Part shown: positions 1 through 9,264 of the stretch, piece by piece
Numbering within the stretch: position 1 is the first letter of the stretch
Layout of the letters: each line of letters begins with the position of its first letter
NCBI RefSeq assembly: GCF_009857505.1
Contig: NZ_WWCP01000001.1
Location: 248,001-312,000 of the forward strand
Reading direction: 5' to 3'
DNA from: Duganella lactea
GTDB taxonomy: Bacteria > Pseudomonadota > Gammaproteobacteria > Burkholderiales > Burkholderiaceae_D
DNA length: 64,000 bases
Notes under the pieces: generated by a model
What the model was told of the DNA's origin: nothing
What the model saw: the letters and a program-made list of their open reading frames with translations, nothing else
Database searches by the model: none
Translations under genes and position numbers: made by a program

Positions 1-2927
1 ATGGCGATGATCGGCAGCGTCAGCCCCAGTTCCTGGCGCAGCAGGCGGGTGGCGGTGAAGCCGTCCATCACCGGCATTTGCATGTCCATCAGCACCAGGT
101 CGTAGGCGGCGGCGTCGCTGCGCATCCGGTCGACCGCCTGACTGCCGTCGCCGGCGATGTCCAGCGTGGCGCCGGCGTGTTCCAGGATACCGCGCGCCAC
201 CGCCTGGTTCAGCAGATTGTCCTCCACCAGCAGGAAATGGCGCCCGACCAGGCTGTCGGCCACGTGGTTGTCGACCGGGTGCTGCGGGTCGGCCTCGCCC
301 TGGGTGGCCAGCGCCTGGTGCAGCGCGTCGAACAGATTGGAGCCGGTGATCGGCTTGACCAGCACCACGTCGGCCTCCGGCGCGTGCGAGATTTCCTCGA
401 TGCGGTCACGGGCGAAGGCGTTCAGCATCACCACGATCGGCTGCGGCTTGCCGTTGGCGGCGGCGCGGATTTCCTTGGCCGTGACCAGCCCGTCCATGCC
501 GGGCATGTGCCAGTCGGCCAGCACCACGTCGTAGGGCTGCTGCTGGTCCAGGCTCTGGCGGTAGCGGCGCAGCGCGGCCTCGCCCGAATCGACCTCGTCC
601 GCCTGCCAGCCCCAGGCGCGGATCAGGCGCGCCACCAGTTCGCGGCTGGTGCGGTTGTCGTCCGCCACCAGCAGGCGCAACTGGCCCAGGCTCGGCTTGC
701 GCCGCTCGTCGGTCTGCTCGGCGGCGATCTCGAATGGCAGGCTGAACCAGAAGGTCGCGCCCTGCCCCGGCCGGCTGCTGACGGCGATCTGGCCGCCCAT
801 CAGCGTGATCAGGCGGCGCGTGATGGCCAGCCCCAGGCCGGTGCCGCCGAAGCGCCGGGTGATGCTCTGGTCGCCCTGTGAGAAGGCGTTGAACAGCTGG
901 CCCAGCTGGGCTTCGGACATACCCATGCCGGTGTCGCGCACCTCGAAGCGCAGCAGCGCGCTGTGTTCGTCGCGCGCGCTCAGCTGCACGCTGACCACCA
1001 CCTCGCCCTGGGCGGTGAACTTGATGGCGTTGCCGGCCAGGTTGACCAGGATCTGCTGCAGCCGCATCGAGTCGCCGTGCAGGCGGTGCGGAATGGCGCT
1101 GTCGACGCTGATGGCCAGCTCCAGTTCCTTGTCGCCGGCGTTCATGGTCATCGTCGTGGCCAGCGCGTCCATCACCTCGTTGAGGACGAAATCGACCGGC
1201 GACAGCTCCAGCTTGCGCGCCTCGATCTTGGAAAAGTCCAGCACGTCGTTGAGGATGCCCAGCAGCGACTGGCCGGACACGCGCACCATGTTCAGGTACT
1301 TGCGCTGCTGCGGCGTCAGCTGCGTGTTGCCGAGCAGGTAGACCATGCCCAGCACCGCGTTCATCGGGGTGCGGATCTCGTGGCTCATGTTGGCGACGAA
1401 ATCGCTCTTGGCGCGGTTGGCGGCCTCGGCGCGGTCGCGCTCGCTTTCCAGCTCCTGCGCCCGGCTTTCGACCTCGTGCTGCAGGCGCTGGCGTTCGGTG
1501 ATGTCGGAAATCACCGCCAGCACCTTGGTGCCCTGGTCGGTGCGCACCGCGCTGAGGTTGACCTCGACCGGGAATTCGCTGCCGTCGCGGCGCTGGCCGG
1601 CGGTCGCCCGGCCGGCGCCCATGCGCACCGGCTCGGCGCTGAGGCGGTCGGCGAAAAAGCGCATGCGGTGCCGCGCGTGCTGCTGGCGCAGCCGCTCCGG
1701 CAGCAGGATCTCCAGCGGCTGGCCGAGCACCTCGTCGCGGCCATAGCCGAAGCAGCGTTCGCCTTCGCGGTTGAAGGTCTCGATGCGCCCGTCGACGCCG
1801 ACCACGACAATGGTGTTGGGCGCGAACTCGACCAGGCTTTGCAGGCGCGCGTCGGCCGCCAGCCGTTCATGCATCAGGTCGTTGAAGGCGGCGGTCAGCT
1901 GGCCCACCTCGTCGCCGGCGCGTACCGGCAGCGGCGTGAAGCGGCCGGGATCGGCGCGCAGCGCGACGATGGCGTTGCGCAGTTTGATCAGCGGCGCCAT
2001 GAGCCGCAGCGTCAGCAAGCTGATCAGCAAGGCCGCCAGCACGGCGGTGACGCCGCTCCACACCAGCACGCGCTTGAGCACGCCGTCGAAGGGTTCGAAC
2101 GCCTCCTCGGCCGGCAGCGAGGTGGCCAGCAGCCAGTCGACCGACTTCAGCATCTTGTAGCTGTTGAGGGTGCGCTGACCGTCGCTGGTGTTGCCCATCA
2201 GCGTGCCTTCGAAGCCGTCGGCCAGCGCGCGCGTGGTGTTGGGGTTGGCGTTCGGCGCGCGCGGCTTGAGCAGGCGGTTGATGTCGGGATGCAGCACGTA
2301 CACCGGGTTGGCGCCGCGGGTGACGGCGAAATAATAGCCGCTGCGCCCGACCTTGGCCATGCGCAGGTGGCCCAGCAGGTTGTCCTTGTACAGGCGCAGT
2401 ACGCCGAGCAGCACGCACACCACCTCGCCCTGGTCGTTGAGCACCGGCGCCACCATTTGCACCACCGGCTGCTTGTTGGCGCGGCCGATGACCGGCTCGG
2501 TGATCATCGGCTTGCGGGTGCGCATCACGGTCTGGAAATAGGCGCGGTCGGCGACGTCGATGCCCACCCGGCCGGGCACCAGCGGCAGGTCCGAGATGAC
2601 CTTGCCGTCCGGCCCCAGCACCAGCAAGTCGTCGAACAGCGCCAGCACGGCGCGGTTCTGGTAGTAGGCGCGCAACTGGTCGGTCGAGCTGGCCAGCGCT
2701 GGCGGCTGGTTGCGCGCCGACAGCGCGATGATGTCCAGCAGCATGGCCAGCTTGTCGTCCAGTTCCTGCGCGGTGCGGTTGACCAGCGCCGTCTGCTGCG
2801 TAAACAGCACCCGCGTGTAGTCCTCCTGCATGCGCTGGGTCTGCACCAGCGTCACCAGGCCGATCATCAGCACCGAGGTGATGCTGGTGGCGAGCGCGAC
2901 TTTGGCCTTGATGCCGAGGGGCTGCAT
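1..2927 (-). CDS. Hybrid sensor histidine kinase with two receiver domains (3' end cut by window edge)
   Basis: Membrane-bound phosphorelay kinase; about 975 residues are visible and the stop codon lies beyond base 1. The ATG at 2927 follows an AAGGA ribosome site. Domain order: N-terminal membrane helix (about 10-30), periplasmic Cache-like sensor region (about 31-265), second helix (about 275-295), HAMP, PAS (about 355-480), HisKA with phospho-acceptor His516 in SHEIRTPMN, HATPase with DTGMGM and GGTGLGL boxes, receiver 1 with Asp805 (ADWHMPGMDG) and receiver 2 with Asp948 (MDMQMPVMDG). An Hpt domain often ends this architecture and would lie outside. The gene is divergent from fnr, with about 185 bp between the starts. 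The input signal cannot be told from the sequence. Confidence 0.9.
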   Translation of the reverse strand, partial: MQPLGIKAKVALATSITSVLMIGLVTLVQTQRMQEDYTRVLFTQQTALVNRTAQELDDKLAMLLDIIALSARNQPPALASSTDQLRAYYQNRAVLALFDDLLVLGPDGKVISDLPLVPGRVGIDVADRAYFQTVMRTRKPMITEPVIGRANKQPVVQMVAPVLNDQGEVVCVLLGVLRLYKDNLLGHLRMAKVGRSGYYFAVTRGANPVYVLHPDINRLLKPRAPNANPNTTRALADGFEGTLMGNTSDGQRTLNSYKMLKSVDWLLATSLPAEEAFEPFDGVLKRVLVWSGVTAVLAALLISLLTLRLMAPLIKLRNAIVALRADPGRFTPLPVRAGDEVGQLTAAFNDLMHERLAADARLQSLVEFAPNTIVVVGVDGRIETFNREGERCFGYGRDEVLGQPLEILLPERLRQQHARHRMRFFADRLSAEPVRMGAGRATAGQRRDGSEFPVEVNLSAVRTDQGTKVLAVISDITERQRLQHEVESRAQELESERDRAEAANRAKSDFVANMSHEIRTPMNAVLGMVYLLGNTQLTPQQRKYLNMVRVSGQSLLGILNDVLDFSKIEARKLELSPVDFVLNEVMDALATTMTMNAGDKELELAISVDSAIPHRLHGDSMRLQQILVNLAGNAIKFTAQGEVVVSVQLSARDEHSALLRFEVRDTGMGMSEAQLGQLFNAFSQGDQSITRRFGGTGLGLAITRRLITLMGGQIAVSSRPGQGATFWFSLPFEIAAEQTDERRKPSLGQLRLLVADDNRTSRELVARLIRAWGWQADEVDSGEAALRRYRQSLDQQQPYDVVLADWHMPGMDGLVTAKEIRAAANGKPQPIVVMLNAFARDRIEEISHAPEADVVLVKPITGSNLFDALHQALATQGEADPQHPVDNHVADSLVGRHFLLVEDNLLNQAVARGILEHAGATLDIAGDGSQAVDRMRSDAAAYDLVLMDMQMPVMDGFTATRLLRQELGLTLPIIA

Positions 2928-3100
2928 ATCATCCTTGAAAGTCGAGGGCTGGGTCGATTCTCCTATCAACGCGACAAGTTGGCAAGGAACAAAAGTCAGC
3001 CGGCTGGTTGTTGCTTAAACTAGTATCATGCAAGCGCGGGCGGGCGGGAATACCCGATTGGATGAGTGCGGAATAGTCAGCAAAATTGATGCCGATGGGC

Positions 3101-3106
3101 TACACT
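3101..3106 (+). promoter_or_regulatory. Candidate -10 box of fnr (TACACT), start site at or next to the ATG
   Basis: TACACT ends seven bases before the ATG at 3113, so a sigma-70 start site would fall on the first base of the start codon. No Shine-Dalgarno sequence is seen and no convincing -35 box was found. A leaderless or near-leaderless message is inferred, not shown. Confidence 0.35.
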
Positions 3107-3112
3107 AGCCGC

Positions 3113-3871
3113 ATGATACGAGAACTTCCTTCGCTGGTGATCCCCGGCGCGACGATTGAGGTCCTGAAGGCGAGCTGCGCATCGTGCAGCATGCACCAGC
3201 TGTGCTTGCCGATGGGCTTGGATAACAACGACATGGAACGGCTGGACCAGATCATCGGTCGCCGTAAAAAAGTGGCGCGCGGCGCCACCCTGTTCCGCAT
3301 TGGCGATCCGTTCCAGAACCTGTACGCGATTCGCCTCGGCCATTTCAAGACCTACCAGGTCAACCGCGAGGGCGCGGAACAGATCACCGGTTTCCAGATG
3401 GCCGGCGAACTGCTGGGCATGGACGCGATCAGCGCCGACCAGCACCATTGCACCGCCATCGCGCTGGAAGACAGCGAGGTGTGCGAAATTCCGTTCGCCA
3501 CGCTGCAGTCGCTGCTGGCCGAAATGCCGACCCTGCTGCGCCATTTCCACCGCATGATGAGCCAGGAAATCACCCGCGAGCAAAGCGTGATGCTGTTGCT
3601 GGGCAATATGCAGGCGACCCAGCGCTTCGCCGCCTTCCTGGTCAACCTGTCGTCGCGCTACGAGGCGCGTGGCTATTCGTCGACCACGTTCCAGCTGCGC
3701 ATGTCGCGCGAGGAGATCGGCAACTACCTGGGCCTGACCATCGAGAGCATTTCGCGTTTGCTGTCGAAGTTCAAGAAGGAAGGGTTGGTGCGCGTGAGCA
3801 ACCGGGAAATCGAGTTGCTCGACCCGCACAAGCTGAAAGCCATCACCGCCGGCACCGAGACCTGCGGCTAA
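3113..3871 (+). CDS. fnr: FNR/ANR-type oxygen-sensing transcriptional regulator
   Basis: CRP/FNR-family regulator, 252 residues from the ATG at 3113. An N-terminal cysteine cluster (Cys22, Cys25, Cys31) plus Cys113 matches the four ligands of the oxygen-labile [4Fe-4S] cluster of FNR. A cyclic-nucleotide-type beta-roll follows, then a long dimer helix and a C-terminal helix-turn-helix (MSREEIGNYLGLTIESISRL) with the ESISR recognition helix typical of FNR. It is convergent with the cco cluster, 16 bp from the FixH-like gene. FNR boxes before ccoN and before the aer-like gene fit it as their activator. In-frame starts at 3086 (TTG) and 3089 (ATG) would add 8-9 residues that do not look conserved. 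Confidence 0.93.
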   Translation: MIRELPSLVIPGATIEVLKASCASCSMHQLCLPMGLDNNDMERLDQIIGRRKKVARGATLFRIGDPFQNLYAIRLGHFKTYQVNREGAEQITGFQMAGELLGMDAISADQHHCTAIALEDSEVCEIPFATLQSLLAEMPTLLRHFHRMMSQEITREQSVMLLLGNMQATQRFAAFLVNLSSRYEARGYSSTTFQLRMSREEIGNYLGLTIESISRLLSKFKKEGLVRVSNREIELLDPHKLKAITAGTETCG

Positions 3872-3887
3872 TGGTGGCTGATGGCGG

Positions 3888-4388
3888 CTAATCCGGCAGC
3901 AGCGTGATCTCGCGCTGCTTCGGCCAGATCCAGGCGCCGGCCAGGCGCCAGTCGCGTTTTTCCCCCTCCACCAGCACCACCCAGCGGCTGCGTTCGAGCA
4001 GCGGCAGGCGCGCGCTGAAGCTGCCGTCGGCGGCCGGCACCACGATCAGTTTCAGATCCTTCTCCGGCTGCGTCGCGTGCGACAGGCTGACCATCAGCGG
4101 GCCGGTGTCGGCGCGGTTGACGCGCCCGGTCAGCAGGCCGTTGGCGGCGTCATAGCCGAGCCCGACCGACAGGCCCAGCTGCGCCGCCACGTGGTCGCGC
4201 CGCAAGTCCTGGTTGATGGCCTTGCCCTGCTTGTAGTAGTCCCCGACCACCACCGCGTCCGGCGTCTTGATGGCCAGGTAGGTGGCGTAGCCGGTGGCGG
4301 CCATGATGATGGCCGGGCCGGCCATCAGCAGCCAGGGCCAGCGGTGCTTCCACCATGGGGCGACGGGGGCGGCGAGTATGCTGCTCAT
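3888..4388 (-). CDS. fixH: FixH/CcoH-like cbb3 oxidase assembly protein
   Basis: Small membrane-anchored protein of 166 residues with one hydrophobic helix (about 18-40) and a periplasmic beta-rich domain, the layout of FixH family proteins needed for assembly of cbb3 oxidase. It is last in the minus-strand cco series, 11 bp after ccoG, with an ATG at 4388. FixH family members are poorly conserved in sequence, so the call leans on size, topology and position. The region YYKQGKAINQDL resembles the conserved segment after the membrane helix in this family. Confidence 0.8.
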   Translation of the reverse strand: MSSILAAPVAPWWKHRWPWLLMAGPAIIMAATGYATYLAIKTPDAVVVGDYYKQGKAINQDLRRDHVAAQLGLSVGLGYDAANGLLTGRVNRADTGPLMVSLSHATQPEKDLKLIVVPAADGSFSARLPLLERSRWVVLVEGEKRDWRLAGAWIWPKQREITLLPD

Positions 4389-4399
4389 AACGTTTCTCC

Positions 4400-5785
4400 T
4401 TAACGCGGTACGATGAATACCGCCGATTCCTTGACCCGCAGCGACGGCTCGTCGATGGCGGTCAGCGTGACTTCAATCTTGTTCGAGCCCGGCAGGCCGG
4501 CGCCGTGTTCGGCGCGCAGGCGGATCGGGTGGGCCCGGGTTTCGGTCGCTTCCACCCGTACCAGGTCGGCGGCGGCCACGGCCAGCGTCGGCAGGCCGCC
4601 GACGGTGATCTTGTAGATGTGCGCCTGCTCGGAGGTGTTCATGATCTGCAGGCGGTAGACGTTTTCGATCTTGCCGTCCTCCACCTCGCGGCCCATCGAG
4701 CCGCGGTCGCGGATCACGTCCAGCTTCAGCGGCGTCCGCAGGTACAGCGAGGTACAGGCGGCGATCACGATCAGGCCCAGCACGGCGGTGTAGATGCGCA
4801 CGCGCGGGCGCAGGGCGCGGCGCCGGATCTCGGTCGGCGTCAGGTGCTCGTCCAGCGCGCGCTCGGTGCTGTAGCGGATCAGGCCGCGCGCCTGGCCGGT
4901 TTTGTCCATGACGATGTTGCAGGCGTCGACGCAGGCGGCGCAGCCGATGCATTCATATTGCAGGCCGTTGCGGATGTCGATGCCGGTCGGGCAGACCTGC
5001 ACGCACAGCGAGCAGTCGATGCACGAGCCGCCGTTGCCGTGCTGCTGCTTGGCCAGCGGGCCGCGCGGTTCGCCGCGTTCGGTGTCGTAGGTGATGATCA
5101 GGGTGTCGCGGTCGAACATCGAGCTCTGGAAGCGGGCATACGGGCACATGTATTTGCACACTTGCTCGCGCAGCCAGCCGGCGTTGCCGTAGGTGGCGAA
5201 GCTGTAGAACAGCACCCAGAACCATTCCCATGGGCCGAAGTTGAAGGTCCACACTTCGCTCATCAGGTGTTTGATCGGCGTGAAGTAACCAACGAAGGTG
5301 AAGCCGGTCCACAGCGCCACGGCCAGCCAGGCCAGGTGCTTGGCGGTTTTCTTGCCGGCTTTTTTCACCGACAGCGGCTGCCGGTCGAGCGCGATGCGGG
5401 CGCTGCGCGGGCCTTCGATCTTGCGTTCGATCCACAGGAAGATTTCGGTGTAGACCGTTTGCGGGCAGGTGAACCCGCACCACACCCGTCCCGCGATCGC
5501 CGTCGCCAGGAACAGCAAGTAGGCGCTGATGATCAGCAGGACGGCCAGGTAAATGAAGTCTTGCGGCCACAGGACCAAGCCAAAGATGTAGAACTTGCGC
5601 GTGCCCAGGTCAAACAGCAGGGCCTGGCGGTCGTTCCATTGCAACCACGGCGTACAGTAGAAGGCCAGCTGCGTCAGCCAGACAAACAACCAGCGCAGAC
5701 GCGCGTATTTACCGTCGACCTCGCGAGGATAGATCTCCTCGCGCTTTGCGTACATCTTGATAACTTGTTCCTGTGGGGCGTTCAT
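4400..5785 (-). CDS. ccoG: Cytochrome c oxidase accessory protein CcoG (polyferredoxin)
   Basis: Membrane polyferredoxin, 461 residues, required for maturation of the copper centre of cbb3 oxidase; CcoG proteins have been linked to cupric reduction. About five membrane helices surround a CGFTCPQTVYTE segment, followed by two ferredoxin-type clusters (CSLCVQVCPTGID, then CIGCAACVDACN) and a C-terminal periplasmic immunoglobulin-like domain (about 350-461). The ATG at 5785 overlaps the end of ccoP by 4 bp, so the two are probably translationally coupled. Length is normal for the family. Confidence 0.95.
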   Translation of the reverse strand: MNAPQEQVIKMYAKREEIYPREVDGKYARLRWLFVWLTQLAFYCTPWLQWNDRQALLFDLGTRKFYIFGLVLWPQDFIYLAVLLIISAYLLFLATAIAGRVWCGFTCPQTVYTEIFLWIERKIEGPRSARIALDRQPLSVKKAGKKTAKHLAWLAVALWTGFTFVGYFTPIKHLMSEVWTFNFGPWEWFWVLFYSFATYGNAGWLREQVCKYMCPYARFQSSMFDRDTLIITYDTERGEPRGPLAKQQHGNGGSCIDCSLCVQVCPTGIDIRNGLQYECIGCAACVDACNIVMDKTGQARGLIRYSTERALDEHLTPTEIRRRALRPRVRIYTAVLGLIVIAACTSLYLRTPLKLDVIRDRGSMGREVEDGKIENVYRLQIMNTSEQAHIYKITVGGLPTLAVAAADLVRVEATETRAHPIRLRAEHGAGLPGSNKIEVTLTAIDEPSLRVKESAVFIVPR

Positions 5786-6765
5786 TTTGTTTCTGCTATC
5801 GGTGGATCAGTCGGCGTGGCAGCGCTGGCTGCCGGCGACACTTCTGGAACCGCCTTTGTATCATTCGACAAGCTCCATACATACGCGGCCAACACATGCA
5901 CCTTGGCTTCGCCGAGGAAGTCGGCGAACGCCGGCATGGTGGCGGTGCGGCCCTTGTTGATGGTCTCCTTGATGGTGTCGACACTGCCGCCGAACAGCCA
6001 GATCTTGTCGGTCAGGTTGGGCGCGCCGAGCGCCTGGTTGCCCTTGGCGTCCGCGCCGTGACAAGCCATGCAGGCGGCGAACTTCTCTTTGCCGAACACC
6101 GCCTTGATCGGGTCGTGGGTGGATTTCGACAGGCTCAGCACATAGTGCGCGACCGCCTCCACTTCCTTGTCGCCGCCCACCGCCGCGCCCATCGGCGGCA
6201 TCATGCCGCTACGGCCGTGCAGGATGGTTTCCTTGATGGTTTCCGGCGCGCCGCCGAACAGCCAGTCCTTGTCGGTCAGGTTGGGGAAGCCCTTGTTGCC
6301 GCGTGCGTCAGAGCCGTGGCACTGGGCGCAGTAGGTCAGGAACAGGCGCTCGCCGATGGCGTGCGCTTGCGGATCGGCGGCCACCGCCTTCAGGTCCTGC
6401 TGCTGGAACTGGGCGAACAGCGGACCGTATTCGGCATCGGCTTTTTGCAGCTCCTGCTCGTACTGGCCGCTGGATTTCCAGCCCAGCTTGCCGACGTAGG
6501 AACCCAGGCCCGGATACAGGAACAGGTAGGCCAGCGAGAAGATGATGGTGATGTAGAACAGCCACATCCACCAGCGCGGCATTGGCGTGTTCAGCTCGGT
6601 CAAGTCCTCGTCCCACACGTGGCCGGTGGTGCCGGTCTTGCCGTCGGCGGTCTTGGCCACTTTGACCTTGGACTGCGAGTACAGCAGGATGCCGCAGCCG
6701 ATGATGCCCAGCAGGGTCAGCGCGGCGATGTAGATGTCCCAGAAGCCGTTGGTGAAATCAGCCAT
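5782..6765 (-). CDS. ccoP: cbb3-type cytochrome c oxidase subunit III (dihaem CcoP)
   Basis: 327 residues. Two N-terminal membrane helices (about 10-30 and 62-82) precede two class I cytochrome c domains, each with its haem site (CAQCH and CMACH) and later axial methionines. It passes electrons from soluble donors through CcoO to the catalytic subunit. The two-helix N-terminus is the longer CcoP form. The start at 6765 overlaps the end of ccoQ by 8 bp; a purine-rich ribosome site (GAAGGAGGCC) lies within ccoQ. Complete and normal in length. Confidence 0.96.
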   Translation of the reverse strand: MADFTNGFWDIYIAALTLLGIIGCGILLYSQSKVKVAKTADGKTGTTGHVWDEDLTELNTPMPRWWMWLFYITIIFSLAYLFLYPGLGSYVGKLGWKSSGQYEQELQKADAEYGPLFAQFQQQDLKAVAADPQAHAIGERLFLTYCAQCHGSDARGNKGFPNLTDKDWLFGGAPETIKETILHGRSGMMPPMGAAVGGDKEVEAVAHYVLSLSKSTHDPIKAVFGKEKFAACMACHGADAKGNQALGAPNLTDKIWLFGGSVDTIKETINKGRTATMPAFADFLGEAKVHVLAAYVWSLSNDTKAVPEVSPAASAATPTDPPIAETK

Positions 6766-6922
6766 GATGGGCCTCCTTCTCGTCGTCGGCGAACGGCAGC
6801 GTGGCTGCCGGGGCGAAGTCGGCTTCCTTGTGGTGCACGAAGGTCCACCACAGGATGCCGGCGAAAGTGATGAACGACACGACCGTCATCACGCTGCTGG
6901 CGTTGTCAAGCAGGATATCCAT
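6758..6922 (-). CDS. ccoQ: CcoQ, small cbb3 oxidase subunit
   Basis: 54-residue protein with one membrane helix (about 10-30) and a charged tail, between ccoO and ccoP where ccoQ always lies. The ATG at 6922 is one base after the ccoO stop and its TGA overlaps the ccoP start. CcoQ helps stabilise the CcoN-O-P complex. The residues VVSFITFAGILWWTF are typical of the family. It is easily missed because of its size. Confidence 0.93.
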   Translation of the reverse strand: MDILLDNASSVMTVVSFITFAGILWWTFVHHKEADFAPAATLPFADDEKEAHHG

Positions 6923-6923
6923 G

Positions 6924-7538
6924 CTAGTTCCTCGTTTTGATCAGGGTGCCCAGGCCTTGCAGATAGGCGACCAGGGCGTCTTCTTCGGTCTTGTCCTTGA
7001 GCTCTTCCGGCGCGGCGGCGATCTCGGCGTCGGTGTACGGCACGCCGATGCGGCGCAGCGCGCGCATCTTCGGCTGCACCTCGGCCGGCGCCAGCGCGGT
7101 CTTGGCCAGCCATGGATAGTTCGGCATGTTCGATTCCGGCACCACGTCGCGTGGATTGTTCAGGTGGGTGCGGTGCCATTCATCGGAATAGCGGCCGCCC
7201 ACGCGCGCCAGGTCGGGACCGGTGCGCTTGGAACCCCACTGGAACGGGTGGTCGTAGACGAACTCGCCGGCCACCGAGTAGTGGCCATAGCGCTCGGTCT
7301 CGGCGCGCAGCGGCCGCACCATCTGCGAGTGGCAGTTGTAGCAGCCTTCACGCACATAGATGTCGCGGCCGACCAGGCGCAGCGGGCTATACGGCTTGAG
7401 GCCCGCCACCGGTTCCGTGGTCGATTTCTGGAAGAACAGCGGCAAGATCTCGACGGCGCCGCCGACGCTGACCACCAGCGTCACCAGCGCGATCAGCAGC
7501 CAGGGATTTTTCTCGATCCATTCATGTGAAAATTTCAT
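6924..7538 (-). CDS. ccoO: cbb3-type cytochrome c oxidase subunit II (monohaem CcoO)
   Basis: 204 residues. An N-terminal membrane anchor (about 12-36) is followed by a periplasmic cytochrome c domain with haem motif CYNCH (Cys66, Cys69, His70) and the conserved GPDLARVG and MPNYPWL segments; the Met of MPNYPW is the expected axial ligand. It carries electrons from CcoP to CcoN. It lies 14 bp downstream of ccoN, with an ATG at 7538. Length is normal for the family. Confidence 0.96.
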   Translation of the reverse strand: MKFSHEWIEKNPWLLIALVTLVVSVGGAVEILPLFFQKSTTEPVAGLKPYSPLRLVGRDIYVREGCYNCHSQMVRPLRAETERYGHYSVAGEFVYDHPFQWGSKRTGPDLARVGGRYSDEWHRTHLNNPRDVVPESNMPNYPWLAKTALAPAEVQPKMRALRRIGVPYTDAEIAAAPEELKDKTEEDALVAYLQGLGTLIKTRN

Positions 7539-7552
7539 ACTGTGCTCCGGTT

Positions 7553-8974
7553 TCAGGCGTGGGCCGCGTTCACCGCCGGGATCGGCGCGACCGCGGTTTT
7601 GGTGTTACGCAAGGTCATCCAGGTGTTGTAGGCCATCACGCACATGCCGCTCAGGTACAGCAGGCCGCCGGCGACCCGCACCACGTAGTACGGATAGGTG
7701 GCCTTGACGCTTTCGGCGAAGGTGAAGGTCAGCGTGCCGTCCGGATTGACCGCGCGCCACATCAGGCCCTGCATCACGCCGGCGATCCACATCGCGGCGA
7801 TGTACAGCACCACGCCGATGGTGGCGACCCAGAAGTGCAGGTCGATCAGCTTGGTCGAGTGCATTTTCTGCTGGCCGGCCAGACGCGGGATGATGTAGTA
7901 GATCGAGCCCATGGTGATGAAGCCCACCCAGCCCAGCGCGCCGCCGTGGACGTGTGCCACGGTCCAGTCGGTGTAGTGCGACAGCGAGTTGATGGTCTTG
8001 ATCGACATCATCGGACCTTCGAAGGTGGCGATGCCGTAGAACGACAGCGAGACGATCATGAATTTCAGGATCGGGTCGGTGCGCAGCTTGTGCCAGGCGC
8101 CCGACAGCGTCATCATGCCGTTGATCATGCCGCCCCAGCTTGGCGCCAGCAGCACCAGCGAGAACACCATGCCGACCGATTGCGTCCAGTCCGGCAGCGC
8201 GGTGTAGTGCAGATGGTGCGGACCGGCCCACATGTAGGTGAAGATCAGCGCCCAGAAGTGCACGATCGACAGGCGATACGAGTACACCGGACGTTCGGCC
8301 TGCTTCGGAATGAAGTAGTAGACCATGCCCAGATAGCCGGCGGTCAGGATGAAGCCCACCGCGTTGTGGCCGTACCACCATTGGATCATCGCGTCCTGTA
8401 CGCCGGCGTAGACCGAGTACGATTTGAACAGCGAGGCCGGCATCGACATGCCGTTCACCACGTGCAGAATCGTCACGGCGATGATGTAGGCGGCGAAGAA
8501 CCAGTTGGCGACGTAGATGTGTTTGACTTTACGCTTGATCAGCGTGCCGAAGAACACCACGGCGTAAGACACCCACACCAGCGCGATCAGGATGGCGATC
8601 GGCCATTCCAGTTCGGCGTATTCCTTGCCGCGGGTGAAACCCATCGGCAGCGTGACGACGGCGCTCAGAATCACCGCCTGCCAGCCCCAGAAGGTGAAGG
8701 CGGCCAATTTGTCCGAGAACAGGCGCACCTGGCAGGTGCGTTGCACCACGTAGTATGACGTGGCAAACAAACCGCAGATACCGAACGCGAAAATCACCGC
8801 GTTGGTATGTAGTGGACGCAAACGGCCATACGTCAGCCATGGGATGTCCAGATTAAGGGCGGGCCACGCCAGCTGGGCAGCGATGATGACGCCGACTAGC
8901 ATGCCGATGACGCCCCAGACTACGGTCGCGATCGCGAACTGCTTAACGACCTTGTAGTTGTAGTGTTGTTCCAA
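7553..8974 (-). CDS. ccoN: cbb3-type cytochrome c oxidase subunit I (CcoN), TTG start
   Basis: Catalytic haem-copper oxidase subunit, 473 residues and about 12 membrane helices, reducing O2 to water at high affinity. Visible metal-site residues include the His in RPLHTNAV, the His of the [10 protein letters not shown] helix, the CuB-type His pair in WAGPHHLHY and the haem ligands in HVHGGALGW. The start is TTG at 8974 with GGAG six bases upstream; no ATG is in frame nearby and the resulting [13 protein letters not shown] start matches the family. An FNR box lies 66-79 bp upstream, so expression should rise when oxygen falls. Confidence 0.96.
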   Translation of the reverse strand: MEQHYNYKVVKQFAIATVVWGVIGMLVGVIIAAQLAWPALNLDIPWLTYGRLRPLHTNAVIFAFGICGLFATSYYVVQRTCQVRLFSDKLAAFTFWGWQAVILSAVVTLPMGFTRGKEYAELEWPIAILIALVWVSYAVVFFGTLIKRKVKHIYVANWFFAAYIIAVTILHVVNGMSMPASLFKSYSVYAGVQDAMIQWWYGHNAVGFILTAGYLGMVYYFIPKQAERPVYSYRLSIVHFWALIFTYMWAGPHHLHYTALPDWTQSVGMVFSLVLLAPSWGGMINGMMTLSGAWHKLRTDPILKFMIVSLSFYGIATFEGPMMSIKTINSLSHYTDWTVAHVHGGALGWVGFITMGSIYYIIPRLAGQQKMHSTKLIDLHFWVATIGVVLYIAAMWIAGVMQGLMWRAVNPDGTLTFTFAESVKATYPYYVVRVAGGLLYLSGMCVMAYNTWMTLRNTKTAVAPIPAVNAAHA

Positions 8975-9039
8975 TTTGTTCTCCTCAGAACACTTTGATG
9001 ATGTAGGTCAAAGGTTACTTAGGAGAGACTTAAAAAACC

Positions 9040-9053
9040 TTGATATAAGTCAA
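9040..9053 (-). promoter_or_regulatory. FNR box of the ccoNOQPG operon
   Basis: Read on the minus strand the site is TTGAC-TTAT-ATCAA, one base from the FNR consensus TTGAT-N4-ATCAA. A -10-like TAACCT (9017-9012) is centred 32 bp downstream of the box centre, which puts the box near -41.5, the class II activator position. It lies between ccoS and ccoN, giving ccoN its own promoter. Confidence 0.8.
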
Positions 9054-9067
9054 AATCTGCCGGATCA

Positions 9068-9097
9068 CCGTCATTCCAGCCTGCGCCGGAATGACGG
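9068..9097. repeat. REP-like hairpin (CCGTCATTCC ... GGAATGACGG)
   Basis: Perfect 10-bp inverted repeat, CCGTCATTCC and GGAATGACGG, around a 10-base centre, just 3' of ccoS and upstream of the ccoN promoter. The core CGTCATTCC is shared with the hairpin at 32459-32482, so both look like members of one dispersed palindromic family. It could also weaken read-through from ccoS into ccoN. Confidence 0.7.
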
Positions 9098-9102
9098 CGG
9101 GG

Positions 9103-9264
9103 CTATTGAGGGTCGGCGGGTGGACGGTCGTCGTCCTGCAGGATGCGCAGCGCCGGGCCGACCAGGTCGTCGAACTGGCCGTCGTCGGCGGCGCGGAAGA
9201 AGATCCACAGCGCCACAAACACCAGAATCACGCTGAGCGGAATGAGTAAATAGAGCGCTTCCAT
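9103..9264 (-). CDS. ccoS: CcoS, cbb3 oxidase maturation protein
   Basis: 53-residue protein with one N-terminal membrane helix (about 4-24) and a short acidic tail (FDDLVGPALRILQDDD), as in CcoS/FixS proteins, which are needed to fit haem and copper into cbb3 oxidase. Its ATG at 9264 shares one base with the TGA of ccoI (TGATG), so translation is probably coupled. The order ccoI-ccoS is the usual one, although here the pair lies 5' of ccoN rather than after ccoP-ccoG. Confidence 0.92.
   Translation of the reverse strand: MEALYLLIPLSVILVFVALWIFFRAADDGQFDDLVGPALRILQDDDRPPADPQ

Noticed and set aside
963..3023. Long plus-strand open frame (686 codons) opposite the hybrid kinase
   Set aside because: It is antisense to clear HisKA/HATPase/receiver coding sequence; the translation is His/Arg/Ala/Val-rich with no domain, as expected of shadow frames in GC-rich DNA. 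The same holds for 4505-6061, 13884-15683, 17654-19387, 33646-35958 and 54217-55896.
3086..3099. FNR-like half site before fnr (TTGAT-GCCG-ATGGG)
   Set aside because: Only the left half fits; the right half differs from ATCAA at three of five bases, so autoregulation is not supported.
8995..9011. Second FNR-like pair near ccoN (TTGAT ... GTCAA)
   Set aside because: The spacer is seven bases instead of four, so it is not a proper FNR dyad.
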